DNA of 46,575 nt from an uncultured Oscillospiraceae bacterium (GCA_947626085.1 CANQQU010000009.1:1-46575); one strand, 5' to 3'; positions 24,351 through 34,461 are shown, counted from the stretch's first letter. The notes: generated from the sequence alone by a model not told the origin. Numbers and translations are program-made.

Positions 24351-26804
24351 ATGAAGGCTCAAGAGAAACAAACCTCCCCCGTCCGCACCCCCCTGCCCGT
24401 CTGCAACCCGGACCCCGAGGTGGGGCTGACCCAGGAGCAGGCCCAGCGCCGTCTAGACGCCGGGTGGGGCAACGCCGCCCCGGAGGGCGCCGGCCGCAGC
24501 GAGCGGGACATCATTTTCCACAACTGCGTCACCTTCTTCAACCTGGTCTTTTTGGTGCTGGCGGCGATCCTGATTCTGGCGGGTTCCTCCGTGAAGAACA
24601 TGACCTTTTTGGTCATCGTGGTGGTCAACACCGTCATCGCCTGCTTCCAGGAGATCCGGGCAAAGCGGGCGGTGGACAAGCTGACCCTGGTGGCGGCCCA
24701 GACCCTGCCGGTCTACCGGGACGGGGAGAAGATCGCCCTGCCTACCACGGAGCTGGTGCGGGACGACATTGTGGAGTTTTCCCCCGGCAATCAGATCTGC
24801 GCCGACGCTATTTTGCGGGTCGGGGAGCTGCAGGTGGACGAGTCCCTGGTCACCGGCGAGGCCGACGCCATCGGCAAGGGCCCTGGGGACGCCCTGCGCT
24901 CCGGCAGCTTCGTTATCGCCGGCCGGGGCCGGGCCCAGCTGACCCAGGTGGGCCCCGACGCCTTCGCCGCAAAGCTGGCCCGGGAGGCCAAGGCCGATCC
25001 CAAGGCCGCCAAGTCGGAAATGATGCGTTCCTTGGACCATTTGATCCGGGCGGTGGGCTTTTTGCTGATCCCCGTGGGCCTTGCCATGTTCTACAAGGAG
25101 TTTTTCCTGCTCCATTCCGAGCTGCGGACCAGCGTGGAGAGTACCGTGGCCGCCCTGATCGGCATGATCCCCGAGGGGCTGTACCTGCTGACCAGCGTGG
25201 CCATGGCGGTGTCCGCCGTGAAGCTCACCCGGAAGCGGGTGCTGGTGCAGGACATGAACTGCATCGAGACCCTGGCGAGGGTAGACGTGCTGTGCGTGGA
25301 CAAGACCGGCACCATCACGGAACCGGCCATGGACGTGGAAAACATTCTGCCCCTAACGCCGGATGCCTACGACGAGACGGAGGCTGCCCTCACCGCCCTC
25401 TACGGCAGCCGGGAGCCGGACAACGACACCGCCCGGGCTCTGGCGGAGCTGTTCGACGGCACGTCGGACTGGGAGTGCCAGCGCTACATTCCCTTCACCT
25501 CCTCGGCCAAGTGGAGCGGCGGGGTATTTAAGGACCGGGGGGCCTATCTCACCGGCGCGCCGGAGTATCTGATCCGGGAGGGCTTCCCGGAGGTGCGGGC
25601 CCAGGCCCAGGACTGGGCGGAGTCCGGCTACCGGGTGCTGCTGGTGGCCCGGTACGACGGCGACCCCCAGCCCGGGGCGCTGGAGGAGGAGAAGCTCACC
25701 CCCCTGGCCCTGGTGCTGCTGACCAACCGGATCCGGCCCCAGGCTCAGGACACCTTCCGCTATTTCGCCGCCCAGGGGGTCTCCATCCGGGTGATCTCCG
25801 GGGACAATCCCGCCACGGTCAGCCAGATCGCCGGCCGGGCGGGCATTGAGAACGCGGACAAGCTGGTGGACGTCACCGGTCTGGAGAGCGACGAGGACTT
25901 CCGCAAGGCCGCGGAGGAGTACACCGTCTTTGGCCGCGTCACCCCGGAGAAGAAGAAAAAGCTGATCCGGGCCTTCAAGGCGGCGAAGCACACCGTGGCT
26001 ATGACCGGCGACGGCGTCAACGACGTGCTGGCCATGAAGGAGGCGGACTGCGGCATCGCCATGGCCTCCGGGGCCCAGGCCGCCAGCCAGGTGGCCCGGC
26101 TGGTGCTGCTGGACTCGGACTTTGCCGCCATGCCCGGCATCGTGGGGGAGGGCCGGCGGGTGATCAACAACATCCAGCGGGCCGCCACCCTATTTCTGGT
26201 GAAGAACATCTTCTCCCTGGGTCTGGCGCTGTGCAGCCTGCTGACCCTGTGGCCCTACACTCTGGCCCCGGTGCATTTGAGCGCCATTTCCACCCTGACC
26301 ATTGGCATTCCCTCCTTCTTCCTGGCCATGGAGCCCAACTATGAGCGGGTCCGGGGCAGGTTTCTGGCGGGGGTGCTGCGGCGGGCCTTCCCCGGCGGGC
26401 TGACCAATATTTTTGTGGCATTGATGGCCCAGGGTTATATGCAGGTCTTCAGCCTGCCCCAGGACGAGACCAGCACGGTCTGCGCCGCCATTTTGGGGGT
26501 GGTGGGGCTGCTGGTGCTGTACCAGACCTGTAAGCCCTTCAATCTGTTCCGGAAAATCATCTGGGCCGCCATGGCGGCGGGGCTGGTGGCGTGCTTCACC
26601 CTGTTCTGGGGCATTTTGGAGCTGCAAACCGGCAGCGTGGGGTCCAGGCTCATCATGTTTACTCTGCTGCTGATGACCCCCACGGTGTTTTTCGCCATTC
26701 AGCGGATCTTTGACTGGGGAGACAAGATCATCGCCTGGGCCCGCAGGGCCATTCCCGACCTGATCGAAGCGCTGAAGTCCTCCGCCACGCCGCAAGAACC
26801 TTGA
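24351..26804 (+). CDS. Cation-transporting P-type ATPase (P2-type, CtpE-like)
   Basis: This 817-residue HAD-type ion pump has the actuator motif TGE at 168-170, IPEGLYLLTS in the M4 membrane helix, and the phosphorylation motif DKTGT with Asp317. The hinge TGDGVND lies at 552-558. The M4 motif is PEGL rather than CPC, which argues against heavy metals and for Ca2+- or Mg2+-like ions. The order and wording (ETLARVDVLCVDKTGTIT, IAMASGAQAASQVA) recall the CtpE group. Membrane helices are at about 55-105, 230-290 and a block of six from 610 to 790. It is followed by a MocR regulator 16 bases downstream. Confidence 0.9.
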   Translation: MKAQEKQTSPVRTPLPVCNPDPEVGLTQEQAQRRLDAGWGNAAPEGAGRSERDIIFHNCVTFFNLVFLVLAAILILAGSSVKNMTFLVIVVVNTVIACFQEIRAKRAVDKLTLVAAQTLPVYRDGEKIALPTTELVRDDIVEFSPGNQICADAILRVGELQVDESLVTGEADAIGKGPGDALRSGSFVIAGRGRAQLTQVGPDAFAAKLAREAKADPKAAKSEMMRSLDHLIRAVGFLLIPVGLAMFYKEFFLLHSELRTSVESTVAALIGMIPEGLYLLTSVAMAVSAVKLTRKRVLVQDMNCIETLARVDVLCVDKTGTITEPAMDVENILPLTPDAYDETEAALTALYGSREPDNDTARALAELFDGTSDWECQRYIPFTSSAKWSGGVFKDRGAYLTGAPEYLIREGFPEVRAQAQDWAESGYRVLLVARYDGDPQPGALEEEKLTPLALVLLTNRIRPQAQDTFRYFAAQGVSIRVISGDNPATVSQIAGRAGIENADKLVDVTGLESDEDFRKAAEEYTVFGRVTPEKKKKLIRAFKAAKHTVAMTGDGVNDVLAMKEADCGIAMASGAQAASQVARLVLLDSDFAAMPGIVGEGRRVINNIQRAATLFLVKNIFSLGLALCSLLTLWPYTLAPVHLSAISTLTIGIPSFFLAMEPNYERVRGRFLAGVLRRAFPGGLTNIFVALMAQGYMQVFSLPQDETSTVCAAILGVVGLLVLYQTCKPFNLFRKIIWAAMAAGLVACFTLFWGILELQTGSVGSRLIMFTLLLMTPTVFFAIQRIFDWGDKIIAWARRAIPDLIEALKSSATPQEP

Positions 26805-26820
26805 AGGAGCCTGCGCCGGT

Positions 26821-28194
26821 ATGCGAACCTACACCCTGAAAAAAGCGCCGGGCCTGCCCCTGTATGAGTCCCTGTACCGGGCCCTCCGGGACGATATCCT
26901 CTCCGGCGCCCTCCCGCCGGGGGAGAAGCTGCCCTCCAAGCGGGCCCTGGCCTCCCATCTCCAGGTCAGCCAGATCACGGTGGAGGCCGCCTATTCCCAG
27001 CTGCTATCGGAGGGATATCTCCGGGCTCAGGAGCGGGTGGGGTATTTTGTAGAATCCGTGGAGCGGTCCGCCCCGGTCCGGCCCCTGCCGGACCCGCCGG
27101 AGGCGGCTGTGCCGCCCCCAAAACTGGATCTGACCTCCGCCGCCCCGCCGGACTTTCCCTTTTCCGTGTGGAGCCGCCTCCAGCGGGAGGTGACCCTGGA
27201 TCTGGGGCCGGCGCTGCTGGCCCCCATGCCCAGCCTGGGCATTTTGGAGCTGCGCCAGGCCATCGCCGGGCATTTGGCGGCCTTTCGGGGCCTGTCCGTG
27301 GAGCCGGAGCGGATCCTCATCGGCGCGGGCACCGATTTTCTGTGCAATCTGCTGCTCCAGCTCCTGGGCCGGGACAAGGTGTTTGCCCTGGAGGAGCCGG
27401 GCTACGGAAAATTGCGCAGCATCTACACCGCCGGGGGCGCCCGGTGCGTCCCCGCGCCCCTGGACAGTCAGGGGGTGGTGCCCCAGGGACTGGAGGGGGC
27501 CCAGGTACTCCACTTTTCCCCTGCCCACCACTTTCCCACCGGGGCCGTCACCTCCATGGCCCGGCGGACAGCCCTGCTGGAATGGGCCCAGGCCGCCCCG
27601 GACCGGTGGATCATCGAGGACGATTACGACAGCGAGTTTCGGGCCCATCCCCTGCCAGCCATGGCCTCCCTGGACCGGGAGCGGGTGATCTATATGAACA
27701 CCTTCTCCAAGAGCCTGGCCCCCGCCATTCGGATCGGCTATCTGGCCCTGCCGGAGGCGCTGTACCGGCGTCTGAAGGAAACGCTGGGGTTTTACGGCTG
27801 CACCGTCCCCAGCTTCGAGCAGTACGCCCTGGCCCGATTTCTCAGCCGGGGCTATTTTGAAAAGCACATCAACCGGATGCGCAAGACCTACCGGGCCCGG
27901 CGAAGCCGGGTCATCGCCGCAATCCAAAGCTGCGGGCCGGGCTTTGCCATCGCGGAGCAGGACGCGGGGCTTCACTTCCTTTTGAAGGTGGACACCCCAA
28001 TTTCCGACGCTTCCCTCCGGGCCCACTTCGCCCGGGCGGGCGTCGCCATCCGCACCCTGTCCCAATACTACCACGCCCCGCCCCCAGCGGATATCCACGC
28101 CACCCTGGTGGTCAACTACGCCGGGGTCACGGAGGAGTATCTGCCCCTTTTGACGGAGGCGCTGAAAACTGTCCCCGGAATTTCCCATTTTTGA
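26821..28194 (+). CDS. MocR/PdxR-family regulator (GntR HTH fused to aminotransferase)
   Basis: This 457-residue chimera has an N-terminal winged helix-turn-helix of the GntR type (residues 10-75, PGEKLPSKRALASHLQVSQ). A fold-type I aminotransferase-like domain follows, with EDDYDSEFR and the PLP-lysine segment NTFSKSLAPAIRIGY. Such regulators sense PLP or amino compounds; PdxR controls PLP synthesis. No pdxST genes are in the window. Start ATG 26821 has AAGGAG upstream, and the gene is 16 bases after the P-type ATPase, so the two are cotranscribed. The regulated target is unknown. Confidence 0.9.
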   Translation: MRTYTLKKAPGLPLYESLYRALRDDILSGALPPGEKLPSKRALASHLQVSQITVEAAYSQLLSEGYLRAQERVGYFVESVERSAPVRPLPDPPEAAVPPPKLDLTSAAPPDFPFSVWSRLQREVTLDLGPALLAPMPSLGILELRQAIAGHLAAFRGLSVEPERILIGAGTDFLCNLLLQLLGRDKVFALEEPGYGKLRSIYTAGGARCVPAPLDSQGVVPQGLEGAQVLHFSPAHHFPTGAVTSMARRTALLEWAQAAPDRWIIEDDYDSEFRAHPLPAMASLDRERVIYMNTFSKSLAPAIRIGYLALPEALYRRLKETLGFYGCTVPSFEQYALARFLSRGYFEKHINRMRKTYRARRSRVIAAIQSCGPGFAIAEQDAGLHFLLKVDTPISDASLRAHFARAGVAIRTLSQYYHAPPPADIHATLVVNYAGVTEEYLPLLTEALKTVPGISHF

Positions 28195-28262
28195 GAGTTT
28201 TGCTTGCTTTTTTCCCTGTTTCGGTATAAGATAAAGGGAGAAAGCGGAAAGGGGGCGGCGGT

Positions 28263-29387
28263 ATGCCCACGAAAGCTGAAATTTGCCGAGGGTGCCTGCT
28301 GGGCCTCGCTGTCGGCGACGCCATGGGCTACACCGTGGACAGCAAATCCTGGCCCGAGATCCAGCGGGATTACGGCCCCAACGGCCTGCTGGGCTACGAC
28401 CTGGTCAACGGCTACGCCGACGTCACCTCCTACACCCAGCTGGCGGCCTACACCGCCAACGCCCTGCTCCTGGGCGCCACCCGAGGCCAGACCCAGGGGA
28501 AAATGGCCCCCTTCATCCGCTATGTGGCCGCCGCCCAGCGGGAGTGGGCCCAAATTCAAAATACCCGCCGGACGCCGGACCGGGCCCTGTGCTGGGTCAG
28601 CCGGGCGCCGGAGCTGCGCCGCCGGTGCTGCATGGACACCTGGATGCTGGACACCCTCCGCCGGGGGGAGGCCGGTTCTCCGGAGGAGCCGGTGGGCAAG
28701 TCCGCCTCCTGCGGGAGCCTCACCGCCGCCATCCCCGTGGGGCTGTTCTTTGATCCCGACCGAATGCAGCCCCAGGAGATCGGCCAGCTGGGCATGGAGA
28801 CCGTGGCCCTGACCCACGGGGACCCGGCCACCTTTTTATCCGGGGCGGTGCTGGCCTACTGCGTGGCGGGGCTGGCCCAGGAGCCGGAGGTTCCTATGGA
28901 GGAGCATTTCCGCCAGGCCGCCGACGCCGCCGCGGCTCAGTTTGGGCGGCAGTACCCCCAGGCCGAGGAGCTGCGGGGGATGCTCCACCGGGTCATTGCC
29001 CTGGCCAAAGGCGCGGAGGAGCCTCTTCAAGTGATGACCCGTCTGGAATGTGACACCGCCCCCAAGGCCCTGGCCGGCGCCTTCTACGCCGTGCTGACCT
29101 CCGGAGGGGACTTTGACGCCGCCATGATCTGCGCCGTGAACCACTCCGGCCGCAGCGCCGCCGTGGGGGCCGTGGCCGGCGCCCTGCTGGGGGCCAGCCT
29201 GGGGGAGTCGGCCCTGCCGGAATTTTATATGGACTGCCTGGAGCCGGCGCCCGCCCTGCGGACCCTGGCCGACGATCTGGCCGCCGGATGCCCCCTGGAG
29301 CGAGCCAGCCGCCTGTTTGACGACGACTGGGACCGGAAATACATCCAGGGCGAGCCGGTGGACCCGGACGGCTGGAGCGAGGCGTAG
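28263..29387 (+). CDS. ADP-ribosylglycohydrolase-fold protein, probably inactive
   Basis: This 374-residue protein shows the ADP-ribosylglycohydrolase fold: GCLLGLAVGDAMGY at 10-23 and NHSGRSAAVGAVAGALLGA from 293. The family's dimagnesium ligands are missing. The usual T-D-D-T reads T55-S56-Y57-T58, and the usual G-D-S-D-T reads G296-R297-S298-A299-A300. Known enzymes of this family remove ADP-ribose from arginine or other groups on proteins. With these losses hydrolysis is unlikely, and binding of ADP-ribose or a scaffold role is possible. The frame is intact with no stops or shifts. AAAGGGGGCGGC lies before the ATG. Confidence 0.82.
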   Translation: MPTKAEICRGCLLGLAVGDAMGYTVDSKSWPEIQRDYGPNGLLGYDLVNGYADVTSYTQLAAYTANALLLGATRGQTQGKMAPFIRYVAAAQREWAQIQNTRRTPDRALCWVSRAPELRRRCCMDTWMLDTLRRGEAGSPEEPVGKSASCGSLTAAIPVGLFFDPDRMQPQEIGQLGMETVALTHGDPATFLSGAVLAYCVAGLAQEPEVPMEEHFRQAADAAAAQFGRQYPQAEELRGMLHRVIALAKGAEEPLQVMTRLECDTAPKALAGAFYAVLTSGGDFDAAMICAVNHSGRSAAVGAVAGALLGASLGESALPEFYMDCLEPAPALRTLADDLAAGCPLERASRLFDDDWDRKYIQGEPVDPDGWSEA

Positions 29388-29437
29388 GTTTTTCCGAATT
29401 TTGTTGAAAAAAACCGGATTTTTCTTCCATTTCCCTC

Positions 29438-29466
29438 TTGCAAAATGGGGACAAGGATGGTATACT
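29438..29466 (+). promoter_or_regulatory. Promoter of the rimP-nusA-infB operon
   Basis: TTGCAA (29438-29443), a 17-base spacer and TATACT (29461-29466). Transcription would begin near 29474, just ahead of the hairpin at 29492-29519. Confidence 0.8.
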
Positions 29467-29491
29467 ATCAGTAATCTTGCGTAGATACTAC

Positions 29492-29519
29492 AAAAGAGAG
29501 GGGACCGCCCCTCTCTTTT
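29492..29519 (+). terminator. Attenuator-like hairpin in the rimP leader
   Basis: A perfect 12-bp stem AAAAGAGAGGGG/CCCCTCTCTTTT with loop ACCG ends in T4. It lies between the promoter and the rimP start, about 20 bases into the transcript. By shape it is an intrinsic terminator that every operon transcript must pass. Confidence 0.7.
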
Positions 29520-29540
29520 GCGCTGAAAGAGGCGAATTTA

Positions 29541-29996
29541 TTGAAAGTAACGGACTTGGTCGCGGAGATGGCCCGGCCCATCGCGGAGGCCCAGGGCTGT
29601 TCGCTGTGGGACGTGGAGTACGTCCGGGAGGGCTCGGAGCGGTTCCTCCGGGTGTACATCGACAAGGACGGCGGCGTGAGCATCAATGACTGCGAGGCCG
29701 TCTCCCGGGCGCTGGACCCCCTGCTGGACGAGGCCGACCCCATCCCGGAGCGCTACCACTTCGAGGTCTGCTCCGCGGGATTGGAGCGGCCACTGCGGCG
29801 GCCGTCGGATTTTGAGAAATTCATGGGGTCCCCCATCTGGGTGAAGCTCTACCGCCCCCTGGGGGGCAGGAAGGAATTTCCCGCGATTTTGGAAGGCTAT
29901 GACGGCGGGCGGATCACCGTCCGGCCCCCGGAGGGGGAGCCTGTGACCCTGGAAAGATCCCAGGTGGCTCTGGTGCGTCTCCGGGCCGAATTTTAA
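29541..29996 (+). CDS. rimP: Ribosome maturation factor RimP
   Basis: The 151-residue protein supports 30S subunit maturation. Its N-terminal domain has GCSLWDVEYVREGSERFLRV and DKDGGVSINDCEAVSRAL, both typical, followed by the Sm-like C-terminal domain with VCSAGLERPLRRPSDFEKF. The start is TTG at 29541, since no in-frame ATG lies nearby and GAAAGAGGCG is correctly spaced. It is the first gene of the conserved rimP-nusA-rnpM-ylxQ-infB operon. Confidence 0.95.
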   Translation: MKVTDLVAEMARPIAEAQGCSLWDVEYVREGSERFLRVYIDKDGGVSINDCEAVSRALDPLLDEADPIPERYHFEVCSAGLERPLRRPSDFEKFMGSPIWVKLYRPLGGRKEFPAILEGYDGGRITVRPPEGEPVTLERSQVALVRLRAEF

Positions 29997-30021
29997 ACAT
30001 ATGGAACCAGGAGGAAAGAAA

Positions 30022-31275
30022 ATGGCCAGAAATACTCGGAAGAAAACCGTCGAGGCCCCCAAGGTGGACATCGGCGCGGAAATTTTCGCCAGCCTGCGGG
30101 ACTTAGAGGCCCTGAAGGGCATCCCCGTGGACTACATGGTGGAGCGGCTGAAGCAGGCCCTGACCAACGCCTACCGCCGGGACCGGGAGGATCACCGGGA
30201 CGTGCCCGCGGAAAACGTGGTGGTGGACCTGAGCGAAAAGGGCCTGACCATGTTCCAGGTCAAGACCGTGGTGGAGGAGGTGGAGGACTCTGCCCTGGAG
30301 ATCCAGCTGGACGCCGCCCTTGCCATCGACCCCAACGCCCAGGTGGGGGGCGTCATCAGCATCCCCATCAATATCGACAAATTCGGGCGCATCGCCGCCC
30401 AGACCGCCAAGCAGGTGGTGATCCAGGGCATCCGGGAGGCCGAGCGGGGCATGAACGCCGCCCCCGAGCGGTTCACCGCCAAGGCCCAGGAGCTGGTCAC
30501 CGGCAAGGTGACGGACTTCGCCGCCGTGAAACAGCAGATCACCGAGGCGGAGGCGCTGATCCAGCGGAACACCGGCCGGAAGGCCTCGGCCTATGAGCTG
30601 GCCCGGGAGCTGGGCATTCCCATGTGGAAGATCCACCTGGCGGAGAATGACCCCGGCGCCCTGGTCCTCACCGTGGGCCAGGGGGAGGAGGCCAGCGACG
30701 CCGTCCTCCGCTCCAGCGAGCAGATCCCCGGGGAGCGCTTCGCCCCCGGCGAGACCATAAAGGCCTACTCCCTGGAGACCCGGAACGCCGGCCGGGAGCC
30801 GGTACTCTACGTCTCCCGGACCCATCCCAATCTGATCCGGCGGCTCTTCGAGCTGGAGACCCCGGAGATCGCGGAGGGCCAGGTGGAGATCCGCAACATC
30901 GCCCGGGAGGCCGGGTCCCGCTCCAAAATGGCCGTCCGAGCCGCCCAGGAGGGGCTGGACCCCGTGGGCGCCTGCGTGGGGCCCAGAGGCGGCCGGGTGG
31001 CCGCCGTGGTGGAGGAGCTCCACGGCGAAAAGGTGGATATCGTGGTCTATTCGGAAGACCCCTGTGAATATGTCCGGGCCGCGCTAAGCCCGGCGGAGGT
31101 GGTCTCCGTCACCCAGATCCCCGGCCAGAAGGCCTGCCGGGTGGTGGTGCCGGACAACCAGCTGAGCCTGGCCATCGGCAAGGAGGGCCAGAACGCCCGC
31201 CTGGCCGCCCGGCTCACCGGCTATAAGATCGACATCAAGTCCCAGTCCTCCCTGGAAGGCGCCGCCCAGGAGTAA
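30022..31275 (+). CDS. nusA: Transcription termination/antitermination factor NusA with an insert in S1
   Basis: This 417-residue RNA polymerase factor modulates pausing and termination. The N-terminal domain is at about 20-145, S1 at about 150-255, KH1 and KH2 at about 260-410 ([13 protein letters not shown] and [19 protein letters not shown]). The start at 30022 follows AGGAGG by 7 bases. Between GKVTD (161-165) and [10 protein letters not shown] (211-220) there are about 45 residues not seen in Bacillus NusA, including [20 protein letters not shown]. That segment resembles a helix-turn-helix such as sigma-70 region 3. A 20-residue basic N-terminal extension is also unusual. The C-terminal acidic repeats of proteobacteria are absent, as normal for Firmicutes. 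Confidence 0.93.
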   Translation: MARNTRKKTVEAPKVDIGAEIFASLRDLEALKGIPVDYMVERLKQALTNAYRRDREDHRDVPAENVVVDLSEKGLTMFQVKTVVEEVEDSALEIQLDAALAIDPNAQVGGVISIPINIDKFGRIAAQTAKQVVIQGIREAERGMNAAPERFTAKAQELVTGKVTDFAAVKQQITEAEALIQRNTGRKASAYELARELGIPMWKIHLAENDPGALVLTVGQGEEASDAVLRSSEQIPGERFAPGETIKAYSLETRNAGREPVLYVSRTHPNLIRRLFELETPEIAEGQVEIRNIAREAGSRSKMAVRAAQEGLDPVGACVGPRGGRVAAVVEELHGEKVDIVVYSEDPCEYVRAALSPAEVVSVTQIPGQKACRVVVPDNQLSLAIGKEGQNARLAARLTGYKIDIKSQSSLEGAAQE

Positions 31276-31287
31276 GGGGGGCCGTCC

Positions 31288-31557
31288 ATGGAGAAGAAAA
31301 TTCCCCAGCGGCAGTGTATGGGCTGCCGAGAACGGAAGGCCAAGCGGGAGCTGATCCGGGTGGTGCGCCGGACCGACGGCACCGTGGGTCTGGATTTTTC
31401 CGGCAAGGTCAACGGCCGGGGGGCCTACCTGTGCCCCAACCCGGAGTGCCTGAAAAAGGCCCAGCGCTCCCGAGCCCTGGAACGGAGCCTGGAAACCCCC
31501 ATCCCTCAGGAGGTCTACGATCGCCTGGCCCGGGAAATGGAGGCGGGAAATGGATAA
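31288..31557 (+). CDS. rnpM: RNase P modulator RnpM (YlxR, DUF448)
   Basis: The 89-residue protein matches the YlxR family: PQRQCMGCRERKAKRELIRV at the start and GRGAYLCPNPECLKKA in the middle, with four Cys residues. YlxR has been reported to bind the RNase P RNA and dampen its activity. It overlaps ylxQ by 8 bases and occupies its conserved place after nusA. Confidence 0.93.
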   Translation: MEKKIPQRQCMGCRERKAKRELIRVVRRTDGTVGLDFSGKVNGRGAYLCPNPECLKKAQRSRALERSLETPIPQEVYDRLAREMEAGNG

Positions 31558-31966
31558 GGCGCTGCAGTATCTGTCCCTGGCCCACAAGGCGGGGCTGGCC
31601 GCCCTGGGAGAGGAAGCGGCTGCCGCCGCCGCCCGGGCGGGGAACGCCCGACTGATTTGCGTGGCCGCCGACGCCGCCGACCGCGCCTGGCGGCAGGCGG
31701 AGAGCGTGACGGCGGGCACGAACCAAAAAAGTTTGCGTTTGGGCTACGCCAAGGAGGAGCTTGGCGCCGCCGTGGGCCGGGCCCAGCTGGCCGTCGCCGC
31801 CTTTTTGGACCCGCCCCTGGCCCTGGCCTTTCTGAAAGCCCTGGACCCGCCCCCGCCGGAGGACGTGACCCAGGCCCTTCAAGCGGCGGCGGACCGTCTC
31901 CGCCAGCGGCAGGAGGAGGCCAAGGCCCATCAGCGCAACAAGCGCCGGAAGAAGAAGGAACATTGA
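31550..31966 (+). CDS. ylxQ: L7Ae/L30e-family RNA-binding protein YlxQ
   Basis: The 138-residue protein has the L7Ae fold in its first 100 residues ([46 protein letters not shown]). A Lys/Arg/Gln-rich helical tail ends [10 protein letters not shown]. YlxQ proteins bind kink-turn RNA, and the precise target in bacteria is unsettled. The family is usually about 100 residues, so the basic tail is an extension. It starts inside rnpM and is followed by infB. Confidence 0.88.
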   Translation: MDKALQYLSLAHKAGLAALGEEAAAAAARAGNARLICVAADAADRAWRQAESVTAGTNQKSLRLGYAKEELGAAVGRAQLAVAAFLDPPLALAFLKALDPPPPEDVTQALQAAADRLRQRQEEAKAHQRNKRRKKKEH

Positions 31967-31982
31967 TTTTGGAGGTGTGCAT

Positions 31983-34406
31983 ATGAGTTTAGTGAAGTAC
32001 CGAGTGAAGGAAGTCGCGGCGGATTTTGGCCTGCCGCCCAAGGACATTTCCGCCATCGTCGCGAAATTTTCCGCTAAGCCCAAGTCCTATTCCCAAATTT
32101 TGACGGACCAGGAGCTGAACGCGGTTTTTGACTACATGACCCAGACCCATCAGATCACGTCCTTGGAGCAGGTCTTCGCCGCCCAGGCGGCTAAGCCCGC
32201 GCCCAAGTCCGTGGAGCCGCCCAAGGAGCCGGCCAAGCCGGAGCAGCCCAAGGCCGAGACCCCCGCCCCGGAGCAGGCCAAGGCCCCCAAGCGCCCGGAG
32301 CAGCCCAAAAAGCCAGAGGGCAAGCCCCTTCCGACCAAGTCCGAGGCAAAGACGGAGCAAAAGCCCGCGCCCCAGAACGCCCAGCCCCAAAAGCCTGCCA
32401 AGCCCAAGGAGCCGGAGCGGAAGCGGGAGCGCCGGGTGGTGGATACCTCCGCCGTCCAGGTCAACGCCGCCCGGTTCGACGACCGGGTGGACAGTCTGAT
32501 GAGCGAGCGGGAGCAGAAGTACACCGGCGGCAAGCAGCGCATCGGCGGCGGTAAAAAGGCCAATAATAAAAAAGACGGTAAATTCAAGGGCAGCAAGGCC
32601 CGCAGCGAGGAGCAGGAGAAGCTCCGCCGCCTCCAGATGGAGGTGGCCCGCCGGGCCCCCGTCATCGTGAAGATCCCCGACGAGATCACCGTGGGCGAGC
32701 TGGCCTCCCGGATGAAGAAGACCGCCGGGGAGGTCATCAAGCTGCTGCTGAAAAACGGCGTCATCGCCGCCATCAACCAGACCATCGACTATGACACCGC
32801 CGAGTTCGTGGCCACGGAGCTGGGCTGCAAGGTGGAGCGGGAGGTCACCGTCACCATCGAGGAGCGGATCATCGACGACCATGTGGACACCGCCGAGGAG
32901 CTCCAGCCCCGTTCCCCCGTGGTGGTGGTCATGGGCCATGTGGACCACGGCAAGACCAGCCTGCTGGACGCCGTGCGGAAGACCAACGTGGTCTCCGGCG
33001 AGGCCGGCGGCATCACCCAGCACATCGGCGCCTACACCGTTCAGGTAAACGGCAATCCCATCACCTTCCTGGACACCCCCGGCCACGCGGCCTTCACCTC
33101 CATGCGGGCCCGGGGCGCCATGTGTACGGATATCGCCATTCTGGTGGTGGCCGCCGACGACGGCATCATGCCCCAGACCATTGAGGCCATCAACCACGCC
33201 AAGGCCGCCAAGATCCCCATCGTGGTGGCCGTCAACAAAATGGATAAGCCCGGCGCCAACCCGGACCGGATCAAGCAGCAGCTCACCGAGTACGACCTGC
33301 TGCCCGAGGAATGGGGCGGGGACACCATCGTGTGCCCCATCTCCGCCAAGACCGGCATGGGCATCGACAATCTGCTGGAAATGGTCATCGTCACCGCCGA
33401 GGTCCAGGATCTGAAGGCCAACCCCAATCGCCCCGCCAAGGGCACCGTGATCGAGGCTCGGCTGGACAAGGCCCGGGGTCCCATCGCCACGCTGCTGGTG
33501 CAAAACGGCACCTTGAAGCAGGGCGACATCGTCATTGCCGGCACCGCCGTGGGCCGGGTCCGGGTGATGACCAACGACAAGGGCCGCACCGTCAAGACCG
33601 CCGGCCCCTCCCAGCCCGTGGAGATCACCGGCCTGGCCGACGTGCCCACCCCCGGCGACGAGTTCAACGCCGTCTCCGACGAGCGGATGGCCCGGGAGCT
33701 GGTGGAGCAGCGCCGTCAGGCGGAAAAGGACGCCCAGGCCAAGCTGGCCACCAAGGTGACCCTGGACAACCTCTTCGACAAGATGAAGGAGGGGGAGATG
33801 AAGGAGCTGGATCTGATCGTCAAGGCCGACGTTCAGGGCTCCGCCGAGGCCATCAAGGCCAGCCTGGAGAAGATCTCCAACGACGAGGTCCGGGTGAAGG
33901 TCATCCACGCCGGGGTCGGCGCGGTGAACGAGTCCGACATCCTGCTGGCCTCCACCGCCGGGGCCATCGTGGTGGGCTTCAACGTCCGGGCGGACGCCGC
34001 CGCCCAGGCCAACGCCCAGCGGTCCAAGGTGGACATGCGATTCTACCGGGTGATCTACGACGCCATTGATGAGATCGAGGCCGCCATGAAGGGCATGCTG
34101 GCCCCCAAGTACCGGGAGGCCGTCATTGGCCACGCCGAGGTCCGGGTGACTTACAAGGTCTCCGCCGTGGGCACCATCGCCGGCTGCATGGTCAAGGACG
34201 GCAAGGTGTCCCGGGACGCCAAGGTTCGGGTGCTGCGGGACAACATCGTGGTCCACGAGGGCGAGGTGGGTTCCCTGCAGCGGTTCAAGGACCCGGTCAA
34301 GGAGGTCGCCGCCGGCTACGAGTGCGGCATGAGCATCGCCAAGTTCAACGACATCAAAGAGGGCGACGTTTTCGAGTGCTTCGTCATGGAGCAAATTCAG
34401 GTTTAA
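31983..34406 (+). CDS. infB: Translation initiation factor IF-2
   Basis: This 807-residue GTPase places fMet-tRNA on the 30S subunit. The short N-terminal IF2N region ([14 protein letters not shown]) is followed by a long Pro/Lys/Glu-rich linker (about 60-170) and a second IF2N-like part ([21 protein letters not shown]). The G domain follows, with GHVDHGKTS from residue 318, DTPGHAAF and NKMDK, and then domains II to IV. The ATG at 31983 is chosen because GGAGG lies 7 bases before it. A 55-base gap with a GC-rich hairpin separates it from rbfA. Confidence 0.96.
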   Translation: MSLVKYRVKEVAADFGLPPKDISAIVAKFSAKPKSYSQILTDQELNAVFDYMTQTHQITSLEQVFAAQAAKPAPKSVEPPKEPAKPEQPKAETPAPEQAKAPKRPEQPKKPEGKPLPTKSEAKTEQKPAPQNAQPQKPAKPKEPERKRERRVVDTSAVQVNAARFDDRVDSLMSEREQKYTGGKQRIGGGKKANNKKDGKFKGSKARSEEQEKLRRLQMEVARRAPVIVKIPDEITVGELASRMKKTAGEVIKLLLKNGVIAAINQTIDYDTAEFVATELGCKVEREVTVTIEERIIDDHVDTAEELQPRSPVVVVMGHVDHGKTSLLDAVRKTNVVSGEAGGITQHIGAYTVQVNGNPITFLDTPGHAAFTSMRARGAMCTDIAILVVAADDGIMPQTIEAINHAKAAKIPIVVAVNKMDKPGANPDRIKQQLTEYDLLPEEWGGDTIVCPISAKTGMGIDNLLEMVIVTAEVQDLKANPNRPAKGTVIEARLDKARGPIATLLVQNGTLKQGDIVIAGTAVGRVRVMTNDKGRTVKTAGPSQPVEITGLADVPTPGDEFNAVSDERMARELVEQRRQAEKDAQAKLATKVTLDNLFDKMKEGEMKELDLIVKADVQGSAEAIKASLEKISNDEVRVKVIHAGVGAVNESDILLASTAGAIVVGFNVRADAAAQANAQRSKVDMRFYRVIYDAIDEIEAAMKGMLAPKYREAVIGHAEVRVTYKVSAVGTIAGCMVKDGKVSRDAKVRVLRDNIVVHEGEVGSLQRFKDPVKEVAAGYECGMSIAKFNDIKEGDVFECFVMEQIQV

Positions 34407-34413
34407 CCAGATC

Positions 34414-34438
34414 CCGCCGCGCCCATCCGGCGCGGCGG
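34414..34438 (+). other. Intercistronic hairpin between infB and rbfA
   Basis: CCGCCGCGC (34414-34422) pairs with GCGCGGCGG (34430-34438) around a 7-base loop. Only a short ATTTCC follows, so it is more likely a processing or stability element than a terminator. Confidence 0.5.
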
Positions 34439-34461
34439 ATTTCCGAGAAGGAGGGATCACT

